Of a stretch of 64,000 bases of DNA, positions 1 to 10,214 are shown piece by piece. Numbering within the stretch: position 1 is the first letter of the stretch; each line of letters begins with the position of its first letter. The stretch is from NCBI GenBank assembly GCA_014529385.2, contig CM043944.1:92183914-92247913 (forward strand), given 5' to 3'. The stretch comes from Adiantum capillus-veneris (Eukaryota > Streptophyta > Polypodiopsida > Polypodiales > Pteridaceae). Below the pieces are notes generated by a model. It saw nothing but the letters and a program-made list of their open reading frames with translations, was not told the DNA's origin and did not search any database. Position numbers and translations under genes: made by a program.

Positions 1-1
1 C

Positions 2-379
2 TCTATCAAGGAAAACCCAGTGCTCACTCCAGGGATAAGCCTGACAGAGAATGTACCGATGACATCTACAGTTAGCGCAGTGCCACTACCTAGTGTCGTA
101 GTACCTAATATGGGGCCTCGACCATATGTGCCTCTGGCCCCTTATGCACACATGGCCCCCACACCTCCAATTGTACCACTTGCTTATGCTCCTCGAGTGC
201 CGCTCCCTAGCCCTTATCCGAGTGGACCTATGCCCGGTTATGTTCCATATCCTGCATCATCCACACATATGCCAAGACCGGCACCCGTCCCTCTCCCACA
301 TATGATTCCAAGAGTACCTCCACCGGCCCTGCCTCCTCACATAGGTGACTTGGCAGCGTTTTCTCAAACCATAGGTTGA
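2..379 (+). pseudogene. E1 gag, N-terminal part, cut off by a premature stop
   Basis: Open frame from the window edge to a TGA at 377-379. It is rich in proline, tyrosine and methionine, like the region just before the Gag core in E2. The frame continues after the stop (next ATG at 395) and matches E2, where the stop position is an arginine codon (CGC). The stop is therefore probably a CGA-to-TGA transition, typical of deamination of a methylated CpG. I see this piece as the amino half of a single Gag; its true start is outside the window. Confidence 0.8.
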
Positions 380-394
380 TCTATCGCGGAAAAT

Positions 395-3300
395 ATGCGT
401 CACGCATCTGATAGAGAGCCTAGAAGTAAGGCAGTACAAATTGCCAAACTCACGCAAAAATTCAATGGGGACGAAGATGCTAGGAAACACATTGAAGTGT
501 TTGAACAAGTATGTGATTCCTTAGGGGAACGCAACGAACTACATAAGTGCAATGCCTTAAGCTTGACATTAAGTGGGAAGGCTGGAGATTGGTATAGAAC
601 CCTAAGGGTGGACGAGAAAACAATCTACCCTACCCTTCGAAGGTTGTTTCTAAAGGAGTACATACGAGAAGGTGTGCTTTGGGGTGTAGCATCTCAGCTA
701 CAGAAGGCCGAACGTAAGGAAGGAGAGTCAGTAAGGGACTTCATTAGTCGTCTAAAGCACTTAAACTCTCACTGCCCTGTAAATGAGCGCTTCAACAATA
801 ACCAACTACTTGATCGATTCATTCGAGGGTTGAGGAATGAAGGAATCTATAATGGACTAGTGATTAGAGGTATCACAACCTGGGAAGACGTCACTGCCAA
901 TGCAATCCAATTAGAGGACAACTTGATGATAGCAGGCATGAGGGTGTCTACTGACACGAGATCCACTAGCTCACAAGTCATTGAGTATGAACCCATGACT
1001 GCAAAGCCCATTGCCAATGAGCCAAAGGTATTTGAGACATTCTTGACAGACCTCACCAAGGCAATCCAAGAGTCTCTTAAGGATAATCGACCCCCTCAAA
1101 ATAGTCACATGTATCCAAGAAGGGAGCAACAATGGTGTTCCATTTGCTTAGGTCCACATAGCACTAGTGAGTGCCCTACGTTTAGAGTAAAATTTAATGG
1201 AACTTGCAACGCATGTGGTAGGTATGGTCACCAAGCTAAGGATTGTTTAATGATCAAACGTATGATGGCAAATAGACCACCTGTAGCCTGGACGGATGCA
1301 CCTCGAGCTCCTGTATTGATGCCTGCTCCACCTGTTGAGCAACTACCGCAACACATGGTTCCTAGATCTCAAACTGTTGTACAAGCTACACCGCTACCAC
1401 CTCCTGTGCTAGGACCGCAGCCCCCGCATCCAAGAGTCGCCCCTATGAACCAAGTGGGTTGCGAGCCATCAAATGCTTATCCAAATGACTGTGAGGAGGA
1501 AATAGACACTAGTATTGCCTACGGACTTGATACATTGGAAGAGTGTCCTATATACTACATGAAAGATTGTTGGGGGCAAGTCAAGCCGGTTTATCAAGCT
1601 GCTGCTCTCGCATCCAGAGGTCAAAATATCAACACCCAGGCTAGGAGGCCACCTCTTCAATGCTACGAGTGTGGTGGACCACATCGGGCAGCGGAGTGCC
1701 CTATTAGGCTGCAAAAGAATGCTGCACAGATGCAAATGAATCAAGGGAGCACGTCTGCAATGCCAATACTCACATGTAATCGTTGTGGCATAGATCACTT
1801 GATTGCCCAATGCCCCTATAACCCAAATGCGCCTAAAATCACACCCCTGAATTTGGTCGAAATTGCTAGTGTGACATCGCCAATACCACCCGTCGCACCC
1901 GCTTATGCGATTACATGGTCCATGCTTCAAGGGCCAGGCCATATCCTCGAAGAGAGAGATACCGCGTTAGTTATCCAAGCAAAGAAAAAGAAGACACGAA
2001 GGAAGAAGTCGCAGAATACGGAAAATTCAAAGCCAAGTTCCAAAACAAACATAGGAACAGGAGATTTCCCCGTGTATATGAATGACCTCGAGGATGATTC
2101 AGATTCAATCGAGACAATGGAGACTAGAACCAATACCACAAAGGGAAAGACCGACAAAGAAAACCGTAACATGGAACCAAATGAAACCCGAATAAGAGAA
2201 AACCATAAAGAGCCTCTGAAAACACCACAAGTGTTTCCAAATCCAATCCAAGACCCCCAAGATAAACCGCAGGGGCAAAAAGGGAAGAATCGAAAGGAGA
2301 AGATTGGGACGTACCCAAACCCAGTAGATGAGATTGAGCAGGTGAAACATCTAAGAGGTTTAGTGGAGGAAACTCAAAGGAAACTAGAACCAGAACCCAT
2401 GCAGGTCAAAATTCATGACACAGTGTTTCCCACGCAAGTTCATCCACCCCACATGAACCATAGACCGTTAGCCATATCTAGTATCATCCAAGAAGGGAGT
2501 GAGGACGGGACATCAGAAAGTGAGCATACACCCTTCTTGTTGGAAAGGATGTTTAACGAAGGAATACCTGATCCCATTGAGGAATATGAGATTCCATCTT
2601 CACCAGTTCCTAGTCAAGGACCTACACCCTGCAAAATGCCAATGAATGTTGCCAAACTAGTGGACTTCATGTCTTCTGAGGTCCGAACCACGATCATAGA
2701 AAAGCTGTATGGAGATCCTGAGTTATTCCTTGCACTTCGAGCATTCCTTAACGGAGAGCTACGAACGGGATTACCGCAGTTTGCGCAACCAAATAGGCCT
2801 GACTCGATTATGATTGATGAGGAAAATCATGTGCAATCACTTGACTTAGATGGACACGAGTCTGTGATCGAGGTACCCATTAACGAATTAGGGCAGTATT
2901 TTGAAGGCGACGAGTCTAATGCGACCCTACCCATCACTACCAAGGGATTAACTATAAAGGGAATTCTTGATGGTGGTGCGGGAGTTAGCATCGTTACAAA
3001 AGATTGTTGGGAATCCATGGGAAAACCCCGCCTCAGTGTTACTAACATTGTGGTAAAGATGGAAAATGGTACCATAGCCAAACCTATGGGGATGCTCAAG
3101 GATCTTAAGATCAAAATTCTAGGATACAAGGTGCGACATACGTTCATTGTAATGGATTTCTCTAAACACATTATGTCATATGAAATGATTTTAGGACGAC
3201 CATTCATGAGGGAAGCACAAATGGTTCACGATTGGTCTAAAAATCATGTCTATTTGCAATTCCAAGACTCTGTCCTTAGAGTGGATTTGGTGACTAGTAA

Positions 3301-4261
3301 GGTACACCCCTTAGGGAGTAAAACCATTATTGATCATCTCTCTGACACCACAGTTCACTCGGCCCCACTACAATATTGTTACACTTGTAAGAAGGATACA
3401 GACATTGGCCAAGATTCTCCTTATATGGATATCCTACCGGGTATGACGGAATCAGACAATGTGGATTGGGTCCACCTAGCATCAACCATAGACACTTGGG
3501 GAAATAGGGGGACGACCTGGGTAACACCCGAGGGGGATGAAATGCCTATACCCTTAAATATGCTACAAGCAATGCATATCGCTTCTGACAAGACTCATCC
3601 TAATGTAACGAAGAAAACATACAAGTGGGTCCCTAAAGCTTCTTTAGTGACCATAGCTAGTGCAAAAAAACAGAAGCCTTGTAAGAAACGTACCACTCGC
3701 TCCAAGAAAAGTAAGAAAATGTTTCGATGGATCCCTAAACGACTATTGGAAGCCCAAGGCTACTATCAAGGAAATGATCAAATCAGGGTGCCAAAACGTA
3801 GATTGTGCTCTTACCTATCACCTGACCCAAGTGAGCCCAATCCCGTAGTTCCAAAACGAATCAATGATCGTGGAAAGAAAAAAATCACAGAATGCTACAC
3901 ACCCGCTCCCGAGCTAGTTTGGGTACCAAAGAAAGAACGATTTGTTCCACCTAGCTCAGGAAGGGGGGAGTCCCATGAAGCTTCTAGCTCCTCATGTAAT
4001 ACATCCATAGAGGTAAAAGCTTCTACACCGCCTCCATCTATAGTAGTGGACCTCCATGAAGCTACAAAAGAATCCACACCTCCCAGTGTTCAAGAATCAC
4101 CTAATGAACCACTTCAAGTTCGATCCTGGGAGAGTACCTTACCACCCTTGCAACTTGACGAGGCACCTAGGGTAATAGAAAACTACTGGCAAAAATCCTC
4201 ACCTATTACCAACTGGAACAATTGGTTTCAAAGGGTGACAAGCTCATTTCAAACGGTATGA
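395..4261 (+). CDS. E1 Gag-protease-WxPK tail polyprotein (1288 codons open)
   Basis: Retrotransposon Gag for capsid assembly and RNA packaging, fused to a retropepsin-like domain. Residues about 10-190 are the Gag core (LSGKAGDWYRTLRV). Four CCHC knuckles follow at about 248-260, 271-284, 423-435 and 461-473; three use the short CX2CX3HX4C spacing. A long charged linker leads to the protease-like domain at about 845-945, with active-site-like DGGAG at 859 and ILGRPFM near 932. The tail (about 1075-1288) has YKWVPK, FRWIPK, two degenerate copies and LVWVPK. The protease joins the tail directly, in the frame and at the place where E2 has about 2.6 kb of pol. The ATG at 395 is only the first after the premature stop at 377-379, so the natural protein would begin further upstream. 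Such gag-only elements are normally mobilised in trans. Confidence 0.82.
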   Translation: MRHASDREPRSKAVQIAKLTQKFNGDEDARKHIEVFEQVCDSLGERNELHKCNALSLTLSGKAGDWYRTLRVDEKTIYPTLRRLFLKEYIREGVLWGVASQLQKAERKEGESVRDFISRLKHLNSHCPVNERFNNNQLLDRFIRGLRNEGIYNGLVIRGITTWEDVTANAIQLEDNLMIAGMRVSTDTRSTSSQVIEYEPMTAKPIANEPKVFETFLTDLTKAIQESLKDNRPPQNSHMYPRREQQWCSICLGPHSTSECPTFRVKFNGTCNACGRYGHQAKDCLMIKRMMANRPPVAWTDAPRAPVLMPAPPVEQLPQHMVPRSQTVVQATPLPPPVLGPQPPHPRVAPMNQVGCEPSNAYPNDCEEEIDTSIAYGLDTLEECPIYYMKDCWGQVKPVYQAAALASRGQNINTQARRPPLQCYECGGPHRAAECPIRLQKNAAQMQMNQGSTSAMPILTCNRCGIDHLIAQCPYNPNAPKITPLNLVEIASVTSPIPPVAPAYAITWSMLQGPGHILEERDTALVIQAKKKKTRRKKSQNTENSKPSSKTNIGTGDFPVYMNDLEDDSDSIETMETRTNTTKGKTDKENRNMEPNETRIRENHKEPLKTPQVFPNPIQDPQDKPQGQKGKNRKEKIGTYPNPVDEIEQVKHLRGLVEETQRKLEPEPMQVKIHDTVFPTQVHPPHMNHRPLAISSIIQEGSEDGTSESEHTPFLLERMFNEGIPDPIEEYEIPSSPVPSQGPTPCKMPMNVAKLVDFMSSEVRTTIIEKLYGDPELFLALRAFLNGELRTGLPQFAQPNRPDSIMIDEENHVQSLDLDGHESVIEVPINELGQYFEGDESNATLPITTKGLTIKGILDGGAGVSIVTKDCWESMGKPRLSVTNIVVKMENGTIAKPMGMLKDLKIKILGYKVRHTFIVMDFSKHIMSYEMILGRPFMREAQMVHDWSKNHVYLQFQDSVLRVDLVTSKVHPLGSKTIIDHLSDTTVHSAPLQYCYTCKKDTDIGQDSPYMDILPGMTESDNVDWVHLASTIDTWGNRGTTWVTPEGDEMPIPLNMLQAMHIASDKTHPNVTKKTYKWVPKASLVTIASAKKQKPCKKRTTRSKKSKKMFRWIPKRLLEAQGYYQGNDQIRVPKRRLCSYLSPDPSEPNPVVPKRINDRGKKKITECYTPAPELVWVPKKERFVPPSSGRGESHEASSSSCNTSIEVKASTPPPSIVVDLHEATKESTPPSVQESPNEPLQVRSWESTLPPLQLDEAPRVIENYWQKSSPITNWNNWFQRVTSSFQTV
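3958..3970 (+). promoter_or_regulatory. Polypurine tract inside E1 tail coding region
   Basis: AGGAAGGGGGGAG, nearly identical to the tracts at 4271-4282 and 11071-11082. E2 keeps it at 37087-37099 on the minus strand. A plus-strand primer or central-PPT role is inference. Confidence 0.5.
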
Positions 4262-4270
4262 TCTACCCAA

Positions 4271-4282
4271 GGAAGGGGGGAG
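4271..4282 (+). promoter_or_regulatory. Internal polypurine tract just after E1 stop codon
   Basis: GGAAGGGGGGAG lies nine bases after the coding region and is followed by TGTTGG, so it looks exactly like a PPT/LTR junction. The real 3' LTR, however, starts 6.8 kb later (about 1.6 kb without copia A). E2 has the same arrangement at 36775-36786. Confidence 0.6.
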
Positions 4283-5263
4283 TGTTGGCTGACTGTCATC
4301 ATTCATTTGTTTCCCTCTCAACCTTTTTTCCTGACCTCTCAATCACCAATCTTAGGGAATGTACATATAAAGCTTTATACTCACAAAAACAAAAAAAAAT
4401 AAAAAAAAGAGCAAGAGAAATTAGCAAACGAGTATGCACAATAAAAGTCAAAACATCGACTCAGACCTACACATTCACATCTGGTACAGTGAAACAGAAA
4501 CCTATGCCATAAAACACCTTCGATCCCCATCACTCGAGAGATGGAGGGTAGGTAAGATTAGTACGATAGGAGTGTTTCTGTTTTAGAGTTGAGAGATTAG
4601 TGAAGTTCTCTTTTCCCACTAATGTGCCTCCTGGAGGTATTCCTTTTGTTTCCTAGTGTGTACAGGAACGTGTTGCTATTGATAGGATTTGGACCTTCAT
4701 GGAACCTTTCTCTCGTTCACACTTCAAATCAAGCGCGACCATCAACACAAACAGGTGTTTCTTGTCCATTAGCATTGCCGTTATCTTTTTTGCATCTATG
4801 ATTGTCTGCTTTGATTGTGATTGGTAGCTAAATATTCAGCGCATTTGCTTAGTATCAAACATTTAATTCAATGTAATATTTTGTCATAATCACTTGTCTA
4901 GGTTTAAAAATCAAGCAGTCCGACTAAGCTAGTTTGACCAAGCTAGGTATTAGAAATCTTCTCTTAATACCATGGGGAATGCCTTCCTAATAAGCAATGG
5001 TTACTTAGGTTCTTAATCCGATTTAGGCAGCATTGTATGAAATGTACTAGGGCTTTCTAGTGGGCTTAACCCTATTGACCTTTAGCTTAAGTATTATAAA
5101 GGGAGTTTACTAATGTGATGAGCTTGGGGAGGGTAACAGTGTTATATGACTCCCCAAAGTTACAAAATTTAAATGCTGAAAATGAACAAACAAAAAATCA
5201 AAGTGCCACAAATGTAAAATTTTAAGCTGGAAGAGGAATCTCAGCTTGATTTGGTACTTCACT
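4283..5263 (+). other. E1 3' noncoding/cargo region, first part
   Basis: Begins TGTTGGCTGACTGTC and carries a TATA-like CATATAAAGC at 4364-4373, conserved in E2 as TATATAAAG at 36686-36694. From about 4400 to 4600 it is unrelated to the 152-codon ORF that E2 has in the same slot, while both flanks align. From 4600 to 5263 it aligns with E2 35405-36060. No convincing gene. It is interrupted at 5263/5264 by copia A. Confidence 0.6.
5259..5263. repeat. Target-site duplication of copia A, left copy
   Basis: TCACT here and at 10442-10446. E2, without this insertion, has a single TCACT at the equivalent place. Confidence 0.95.
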
Positions 5264-5490
5264 TGTTACCATATACATGTGGTAGTGATGTGTGTGAACA
5301 CACTAGGACCGCCGGGGCATTTTTTCCCTCTTTAGGAGGTTTTTTCCCCCGTGCATTGTATATACGCCCATCACTCTAGGGCTATCCATCTTTCCATTGC
5401 ACACTAAGGAATACACTCTCTATTGTGTACCTTGAGCTTCCTTCGTCTTCTCCAAGCTGTGTGTGTTTCTCTGCAACCCTAATTCCAACA
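5264..5490 (+). repeat. Copia A 5' LTR
   Basis: 227 bp, TG...CA ends, with TATA-like TGTATATA around 5356 expected to start genomic RNA. Pairs with 10215-10441. Confidence 0.96.
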
Positions 5491-5492
5491 AT

Positions 5493-5504
5493 TGGTATCA
5501 GAGC
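5493..5504 (+). promoter_or_regulatory. Copia A primer-binding site (initiator Met tRNA)
   Basis: TGGTATCAGAGC, two bases after the LTR. This is the standard plant copia site complementary to the 3' end of initiator tRNA-Met. Confidence 0.93.
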
Positions 5505-5852
5505 AGGTCACGTCCTCCCGGGCTTAGTCGCCAGCTGCTCCAGCACACGCCTGCTCACTTTCTCCGATTTCAGTGAGCTTTGGCGAGCGTTCGCAGGTCG
5601 ACAAATATTTTGGGTGAGCTCAAAGAGCTCGGTCTGCTCAGAATTTTGATTTGGGCTCATTTCGGCCTCCGTTTCCACTACGGGCAGTACTGCACAGGTT
5701 ATTTCGTCATTTTGTGCAGATTTTCTGTCAGTGCCGTTTTCTGCATAACAGGTGCCTTATAGTCTTCTACGGTTTGTGCTATATAGCACAAGTTGTTCCC
5801 GCTCCATTTCTCCTATTTTCGGGCAGTTTTCACATCAGGTGCAGCATTTACC

Positions 5853-8800
5853 ATGGCTGACAACAACAACACAGATGTGTTCAAGATGTTTGCTGCTGAG
5901 GACAGGTTGGATGGGGACAACTACCCTATGTGGGCTTATATGATGCAACACGTTCTTGTGTCAAAAGGTGTCTGGAACATTGTGCAGGGCATTGATGTAC
6001 GTCCTGGTTCTGAAGATGTAGGCGATGTTGAGGATGTTGCAGGTCTTGCTGCAAGGATTGCAGCTGTTAGAGTTGTTTTGCCTACAGCAGAACAAGCTCG
6101 TTGGGATGTTAAGGATGCGCAGGCTCATGCATTGATTGCGTTGTCTGTGAAGCGCACCATTATTCCTCACATCCGTTCAGCAAAATCTGCAAAACAGGCT
6201 TGGGATATTCTAGCAGGTCTTTATGCAAGCCGCAATGAGGCTAAAATTGCTTTGCTGCGTAAAGAGCTAGAGTCGAAGATTATGCATGAGGAAGATGATA
6301 TGGACACTTTCCTTGCTAGTGTCAAGGATATCAATGAGCAACTCATTTCTGCAGGTGAAGTCATTTCTGACAGTTCCCTTGTGCAGACTGTTCTTGATGC
6401 CTTACCAGATTCCTACCAGACTTTTGCTAGTACTTGGAGACTGATGACCCAAGGAAATCCTGAAGTTGTCAAGTTTGATGCATTATGCACATTGATGTTG
6501 CAAGAGTCACTTTCTAGAAAAAACAGGACTAGGCAGCGTGCAGTTGAACAGGCTTTTATTGCTTCTCAAAGAAAGGGTGGTAACAGTAATGCAGCCACTT
6601 CTTATGGTTCTGCTGCGAGTGGCAAAAATTCTGTTCCTAATGCTTCTGCTGGCAGCACTTCGTCTGGCAATTCTGGTGATAAGGGCAAAAAGAAGATGCG
6701 TTGCCATTATTGTAAAGCCAATGATCACTTGATCAAGTCGTGTCCTAAGTTGAAGGCCAAAGAGGCTAAGAAGAAAGAGGGTGGTTCCACTGCAAATGCT
6801 GGTTCCACTACAAATGCAGCCATTGTTGAGTCTTCTGTGAAAGGAGATTGTGATGCTGATGTTGATGCAGAATGGGCTTTTAGCGCAGAGTGCACTTACA
6901 ATCCTGCTGTCCATGATGCATGCTTGTCAGTTGCTGCAGATTCACATGTGTGGTATTTCGACAGTGGTGCTACAAAGCACATTACCTCACATCGTGAATT
7001 GTTTACCTCTCTCGAGTCTGTCCCTCATGGGAATTCAGTCACTTGTGCCAACAACGCCTCTTATCCAGTTCAGGGAGTTGGAAAGATTGTGCTCACTGCT
7101 GCTAATGGCAGTTCCTTCACACTTGTTGATGCACTTTATGTACCTGGGATCAAGAAGAATCTATTGTCTGTATCCGCACTTGCTAGACTTGGACTTGTAG
7201 TCAAATTTGTGGATGACAGATGTACAGTTCATGATCTCAGTTTTGGTGATGAAATTGTTGCATCTGGGCTTTTGTGCCGTGGGCTGTATAAGCTCACTTT
7301 GTATGACAAGTGTGGACAAAATTTTGCAAATGCTGTTGCAGATTCAAGGGCTATTTCAGATGCAAAACTTTGGCATGCACGTTTTGGTCATCTGAATTTT
7401 GCCAGTTTGCTGCGTTTGCAGAAATCTGATATGGTTGCTTCTTTGCCGCCTCTTGAAGCACCTATCAAACATGTTTGTGAAGGCTGTATTCTGGGTAAAA
7501 TGCAGCGTTCTAAGTTTCCAAAGGATGGTTCAGTTAGGGCCACATGCAGGTTGCAGCTTGTGCATAGTGACGTTTGTGGGCCCATGCAAACTCCGTCCTT
7601 GGGCAATTACCTGTACTTTGTGACTTTCATTGATGATTACTCCAGGCATGCATGGGTATTTCCGCTTAAAGCAAAGTCCGAAGTTTTTATGTGCTTCAAA
7701 CAATTTTTGGCTATGGCTGAAAATGTCTCAAAATGTACTATGGGCACCCTCCGTTCCGATCGAGGGGGGGAGTATATGTCTCATGAATTTAATGCATTTC
7801 TGGCTAGTCGTGGGATAAAACACCAATGTACAGTGCCTTATACACCTCAGCAAAATGGTGTTGCTGAGAGGAAAAACAGGTCACTAACGGAAATGGCACG
7901 ATGTATGGTCAAAAGTCAAGCTTTGCCGCATTCTTTTTGGCTTGAGGCCATCATGTGTGCCACTTATGTACTTAACAGGTGTCCTACGAAAGCTTTGCAG
8001 TCTATTACTCCATATGAAGCATGGCATGATAGAAAACCTTCTATTGAGCACATGCGTGTTTTTGGCTGTTTGGCATATGCTTTGGTGCCACAAGTGCAGC
8101 GCAGAAAATTGGATGATAAGGCTGTCAAATGTATTTTTGTTGGTTATAGCGCTGAAAGCAAAGGTTACAGGTTGTATCATCCGCAAACAAAACGTATTTT
8201 GGTTTCACGGGATGTAGTGTTTGTGGAAGATTCTGTTCAACCCTTGCTGTCATGTACTAGAGACAGTAATGTAAGCTCACAGGACATTTATGACACTTTG
8301 TTGCCTCTTTTCAGTGGTGGAAATACGAATGTAAGTTCCAATGAGGCAAATGTACAGCCTATGGGGGTTTCTGAAAATGTTTTAGAACAGCCTATTACTG
8401 ATGCAGATGTACATGATGTACTTGATGAGGAAAGGGCTGAAAATGAGCAGGCTAGAGGTATGCCAAAATGGCTGGTGCACACTTTGCGTGACAGTAAATT
8501 GGATGCACCTTTATCTAGTCGTACTCGTTCAGGCTCTCGCCATGCATCTTATGCATCAGATTGTTATGCTTTGGCTGTGTCTAGTTTACATGATGTTGAG
8601 GAGCCTCTGTCTTTTGATGAAGCACAGAATTCAGAAAATTGGATTGCTGCCATGAAATCAGAATATGATGCACTTATAGAGAATGACACATGGACTTTAT
8701 GTGATTTGCCTCCTGGCAAAAAGGCCATTGGTACAAAGTGGGTTTACAAGTTGAAACGCAAGCCGGATGGTGAGATCGATCGCCATAAGGCTCGACTTGT

Positions 8801-10139
8801 TGCAAAGGGTTATGCACAACAAAAAGGCATAGATTATGAAGAGACTTTTGCTCCCACTTGTCGTATGACTACTGTGCGTTTTCTATGTGCATTGGCAGCT
8901 CATTTTGGTTGGGATGTACATCAATCAGACATTGTTACTGCTTTCTTGAATGGTGACATATTTGAGGAAGTTTATGTAACGCAGCCTCGCGGTTTTGTCA
9001 TAAAAGGACAAGAGGACAAAGTGTGCAAATGTAAGAAGGCTTTGTATGGGTTGAAGCAATCTCCTCGTGCTTGGTATGAGAAAGCTGACACTCATTTGGT
9101 TAAACGAGGCTTTCGTAACAGTCCAACAGAAAGCACATTGTATGTAAAGCGTGAGGATGATGTATTTCTCATTGTGGTTCTTTATGTTGATGATTTGCTG
9201 ATCACTGGACCAAATGAGAGACATATTGCTGAATTTAAGGCTGATTTGAATGCTACTTTCAAGATGAAATATTTGGGGCTGTTGCATCATTACTTGGGTA
9301 TACAGTTTAAGCAGTGTGATGGTGGTATTGCCTTGTGTCAGAAAAGTTACATAGAGACATTGCTATGTAAGTTTGGACTTGAGGATTGCAAACCTATTGC
9401 CACTCCCATGGAAACAGGTTTGAAGTTGAGTCTACATGATGCTGGCGATCCTGCTGATGTCACTCTTTACCAAACTGCTGTTGGCTGCCTCATTTATGTA
9501 TGCAACACGAGGCCAGATATTCAGTTTGCAGTCTCGCAGGTCAGCAGATTTATGCATAGCCCAGGGTCTAAGCATTGGCAGGCTGTCAAGAGGATTTTCC
9601 GCTACCTTAGTGGCACTTTACATCTTGGCTTGTTTTATCCCAAGGGGGGATCATTGCCGCCAGACTTACATGCTTTTTCGGACTCAGATTGGGCTGGTTG
9701 TTTTGACACGCGAGTGTCCACAAGTGGTTTTTGTTTCATGCTTGGCAGTTCATGTATATCATGGTTGAGCAAGAAGCAACCTACTGTGGCCACTTCGAGT
9801 TGTGAGGCTGAGTACAGGGCAGTCTTCACAGCTACGGTTGAGTGTGTATGGCTCAGACGCCTTATGGCTGACTTGGGTGTTGGACAGGACACTGCCAACA
9901 CTATCTACACTGACAGTCAGAGCGCATTGGCAGTTGCGAGGAACCCAGTTTTTCATGCTCGCACAAAGCACATTGAGGTGCATTACCACTATGTCAGGGA
10001 GAGGCTCTCAGCAGGAGAGATCAGCTTGGCTTATGTGCCAACACAGGACAACCTTGCAGATCTTTTCACAAAGGCATTGTCTCGTGAGAAGCTTGAAGCT
10101 TTTCGCAAAGCTTTGGGCTTACTCCCCTTTGTGGACTGA
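5853..10139 (+). CDS. Copia A Gag-Pol polyprotein (1428 aa)
   Basis: Full-length Ty1/copia polyprotein, in the order Gag-PR-IN-RT-RNase H. I chose the ATG at 5853 because its context is accATGG and the protein then starts MADNNNTDVFKMF, as in related copies; an in-frame ATG at 5793 would add 20 residues. Gag (UBN2 type) covers about 1-250. The CCHC knuckle CHYCKANDHLIKSC is at 284-297. Protease DSGA is at 370. The integrase zinc motif starts at H508, and the catalytic triad D573, D636, E672 has 35 residues between the last two. RT spans about 960-1190, with YVDD at 1111-1114. RNase H has DSDWAG at 1277, EAEY at 1318 and TDSQSAL near 1353. No stop or frameshift is seen, and all catalytic residues are present. 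Confidence 0.97.
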   Translation: MADNNNTDVFKMFAAEDRLDGDNYPMWAYMMQHVLVSKGVWNIVQGIDVRPGSEDVGDVEDVAGLAARIAAVRVVLPTAEQARWDVKDAQAHALIALSVKRTIIPHIRSAKSAKQAWDILAGLYASRNEAKIALLRKELESKIMHEEDDMDTFLASVKDINEQLISAGEVISDSSLVQTVLDALPDSYQTFASTWRLMTQGNPEVVKFDALCTLMLQESLSRKNRTRQRAVEQAFIASQRKGGNSNAATSYGSAASGKNSVPNASAGSTSSGNSGDKGKKKMRCHYCKANDHLIKSCPKLKAKEAKKKEGGSTANAGSTTNAAIVESSVKGDCDADVDAEWAFSAECTYNPAVHDACLSVAADSHVWYFDSGATKHITSHRELFTSLESVPHGNSVTCANNASYPVQGVGKIVLTAANGSSFTLVDALYVPGIKKNLLSVSALARLGLVVKFVDDRCTVHDLSFGDEIVASGLLCRGLYKLTLYDKCGQNFANAVADSRAISDAKLWHARFGHLNFASLLRLQKSDMVASLPPLEAPIKHVCEGCILGKMQRSKFPKDGSVRATCRLQLVHSDVCGPMQTPSLGNYLYFVTFIDDYSRHAWVFPLKAKSEVFMCFKQFLAMAENVSKCTMGTLRSDRGGEYMSHEFNAFLASRGIKHQCTVPYTPQQNGVAERKNRSLTEMARCMVKSQALPHSFWLEAIMCATYVLNRCPTKALQSITPYEAWHDRKPSIEHMRVFGCLAYALVPQVQRRKLDDKAVKCIFVGYSAESKGYRLYHPQTKRILVSRDVVFVEDSVQPLLSCTRDSNVSSQDIYDTLLPLFSGGNTNVSSNEANVQPMGVSENVLEQPITDADVHDVLDEERAENEQARGMPKWLVHTLRDSKLDAPLSSRTRSGSRHASYASDCYALAVSSLHDVEEPLSFDEAQNSENWIAAMKSEYDALIENDTWTLCDLPPGKKAIGTKWVYKLKRKPDGEIDRHKARLVAKGYAQQKGIDYEETFAPTCRMTTVRFLCALAAHFGWDVHQSDIVTAFLNGDIFEEVYVTQPRGFVIKGQEDKVCKCKKALYGLKQSPRAWYEKADTHLVKRGFRNSPTESTLYVKREDDVFLIVVLYVDDLLITGPNERHIAEFKADLNATFKMKYLGLLHHYLGIQFKQCDGGIALCQKSYIETLLCKFGLEDCKPIATPMETGLKLSLHDAGDPADVTLYQTAVGCLIYVCNTRPDIQFAVSQVSRFMHSPGSKHWQAVKRIFRYLSGTLHLGLFYPKGGSLPPDLHAFSDSDWAGCFDTRVSTSGFCFMLGSSCISWLSKKQPTVATSSCEAEYRAVFTATVECVWLRRLMADLGVGQDTANTIYTDSQSALAVARNPVFHARTKHIEVHYHYVRERLSAGEISLAYVPTQDNLADLFTKALSREKLEAFRKALGLLPFVD

Positions 10140-10204
10140 TCCTGTCCTCAGGGCATGGCACTTCCCTTTACTCATGTGCCAGCTCTCGTTCACCGCATCA
10201 CTCC

Positions 10205-10214
10205 AGGGGGGATT
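10205..10214 (+). promoter_or_regulatory. Copia A polypurine tract
   Basis: AGGGGGGATT directly before the 3' LTR; the expected plus-strand primer. Confidence 0.85.

Noticed and set aside
4283-5263. An LTR starting TGTTGG after the internal polypurine tract of E1
   Set aside because: No second copy of this sequence lies upstream of gag in E2, whose true LTRs (TGTTAACCC) with matching TSD are elsewhere.
5961-9989. Many antisense and other-frame ORFs across copia A
   Set aside because: Shadows of the 1428-codon polyprotein.
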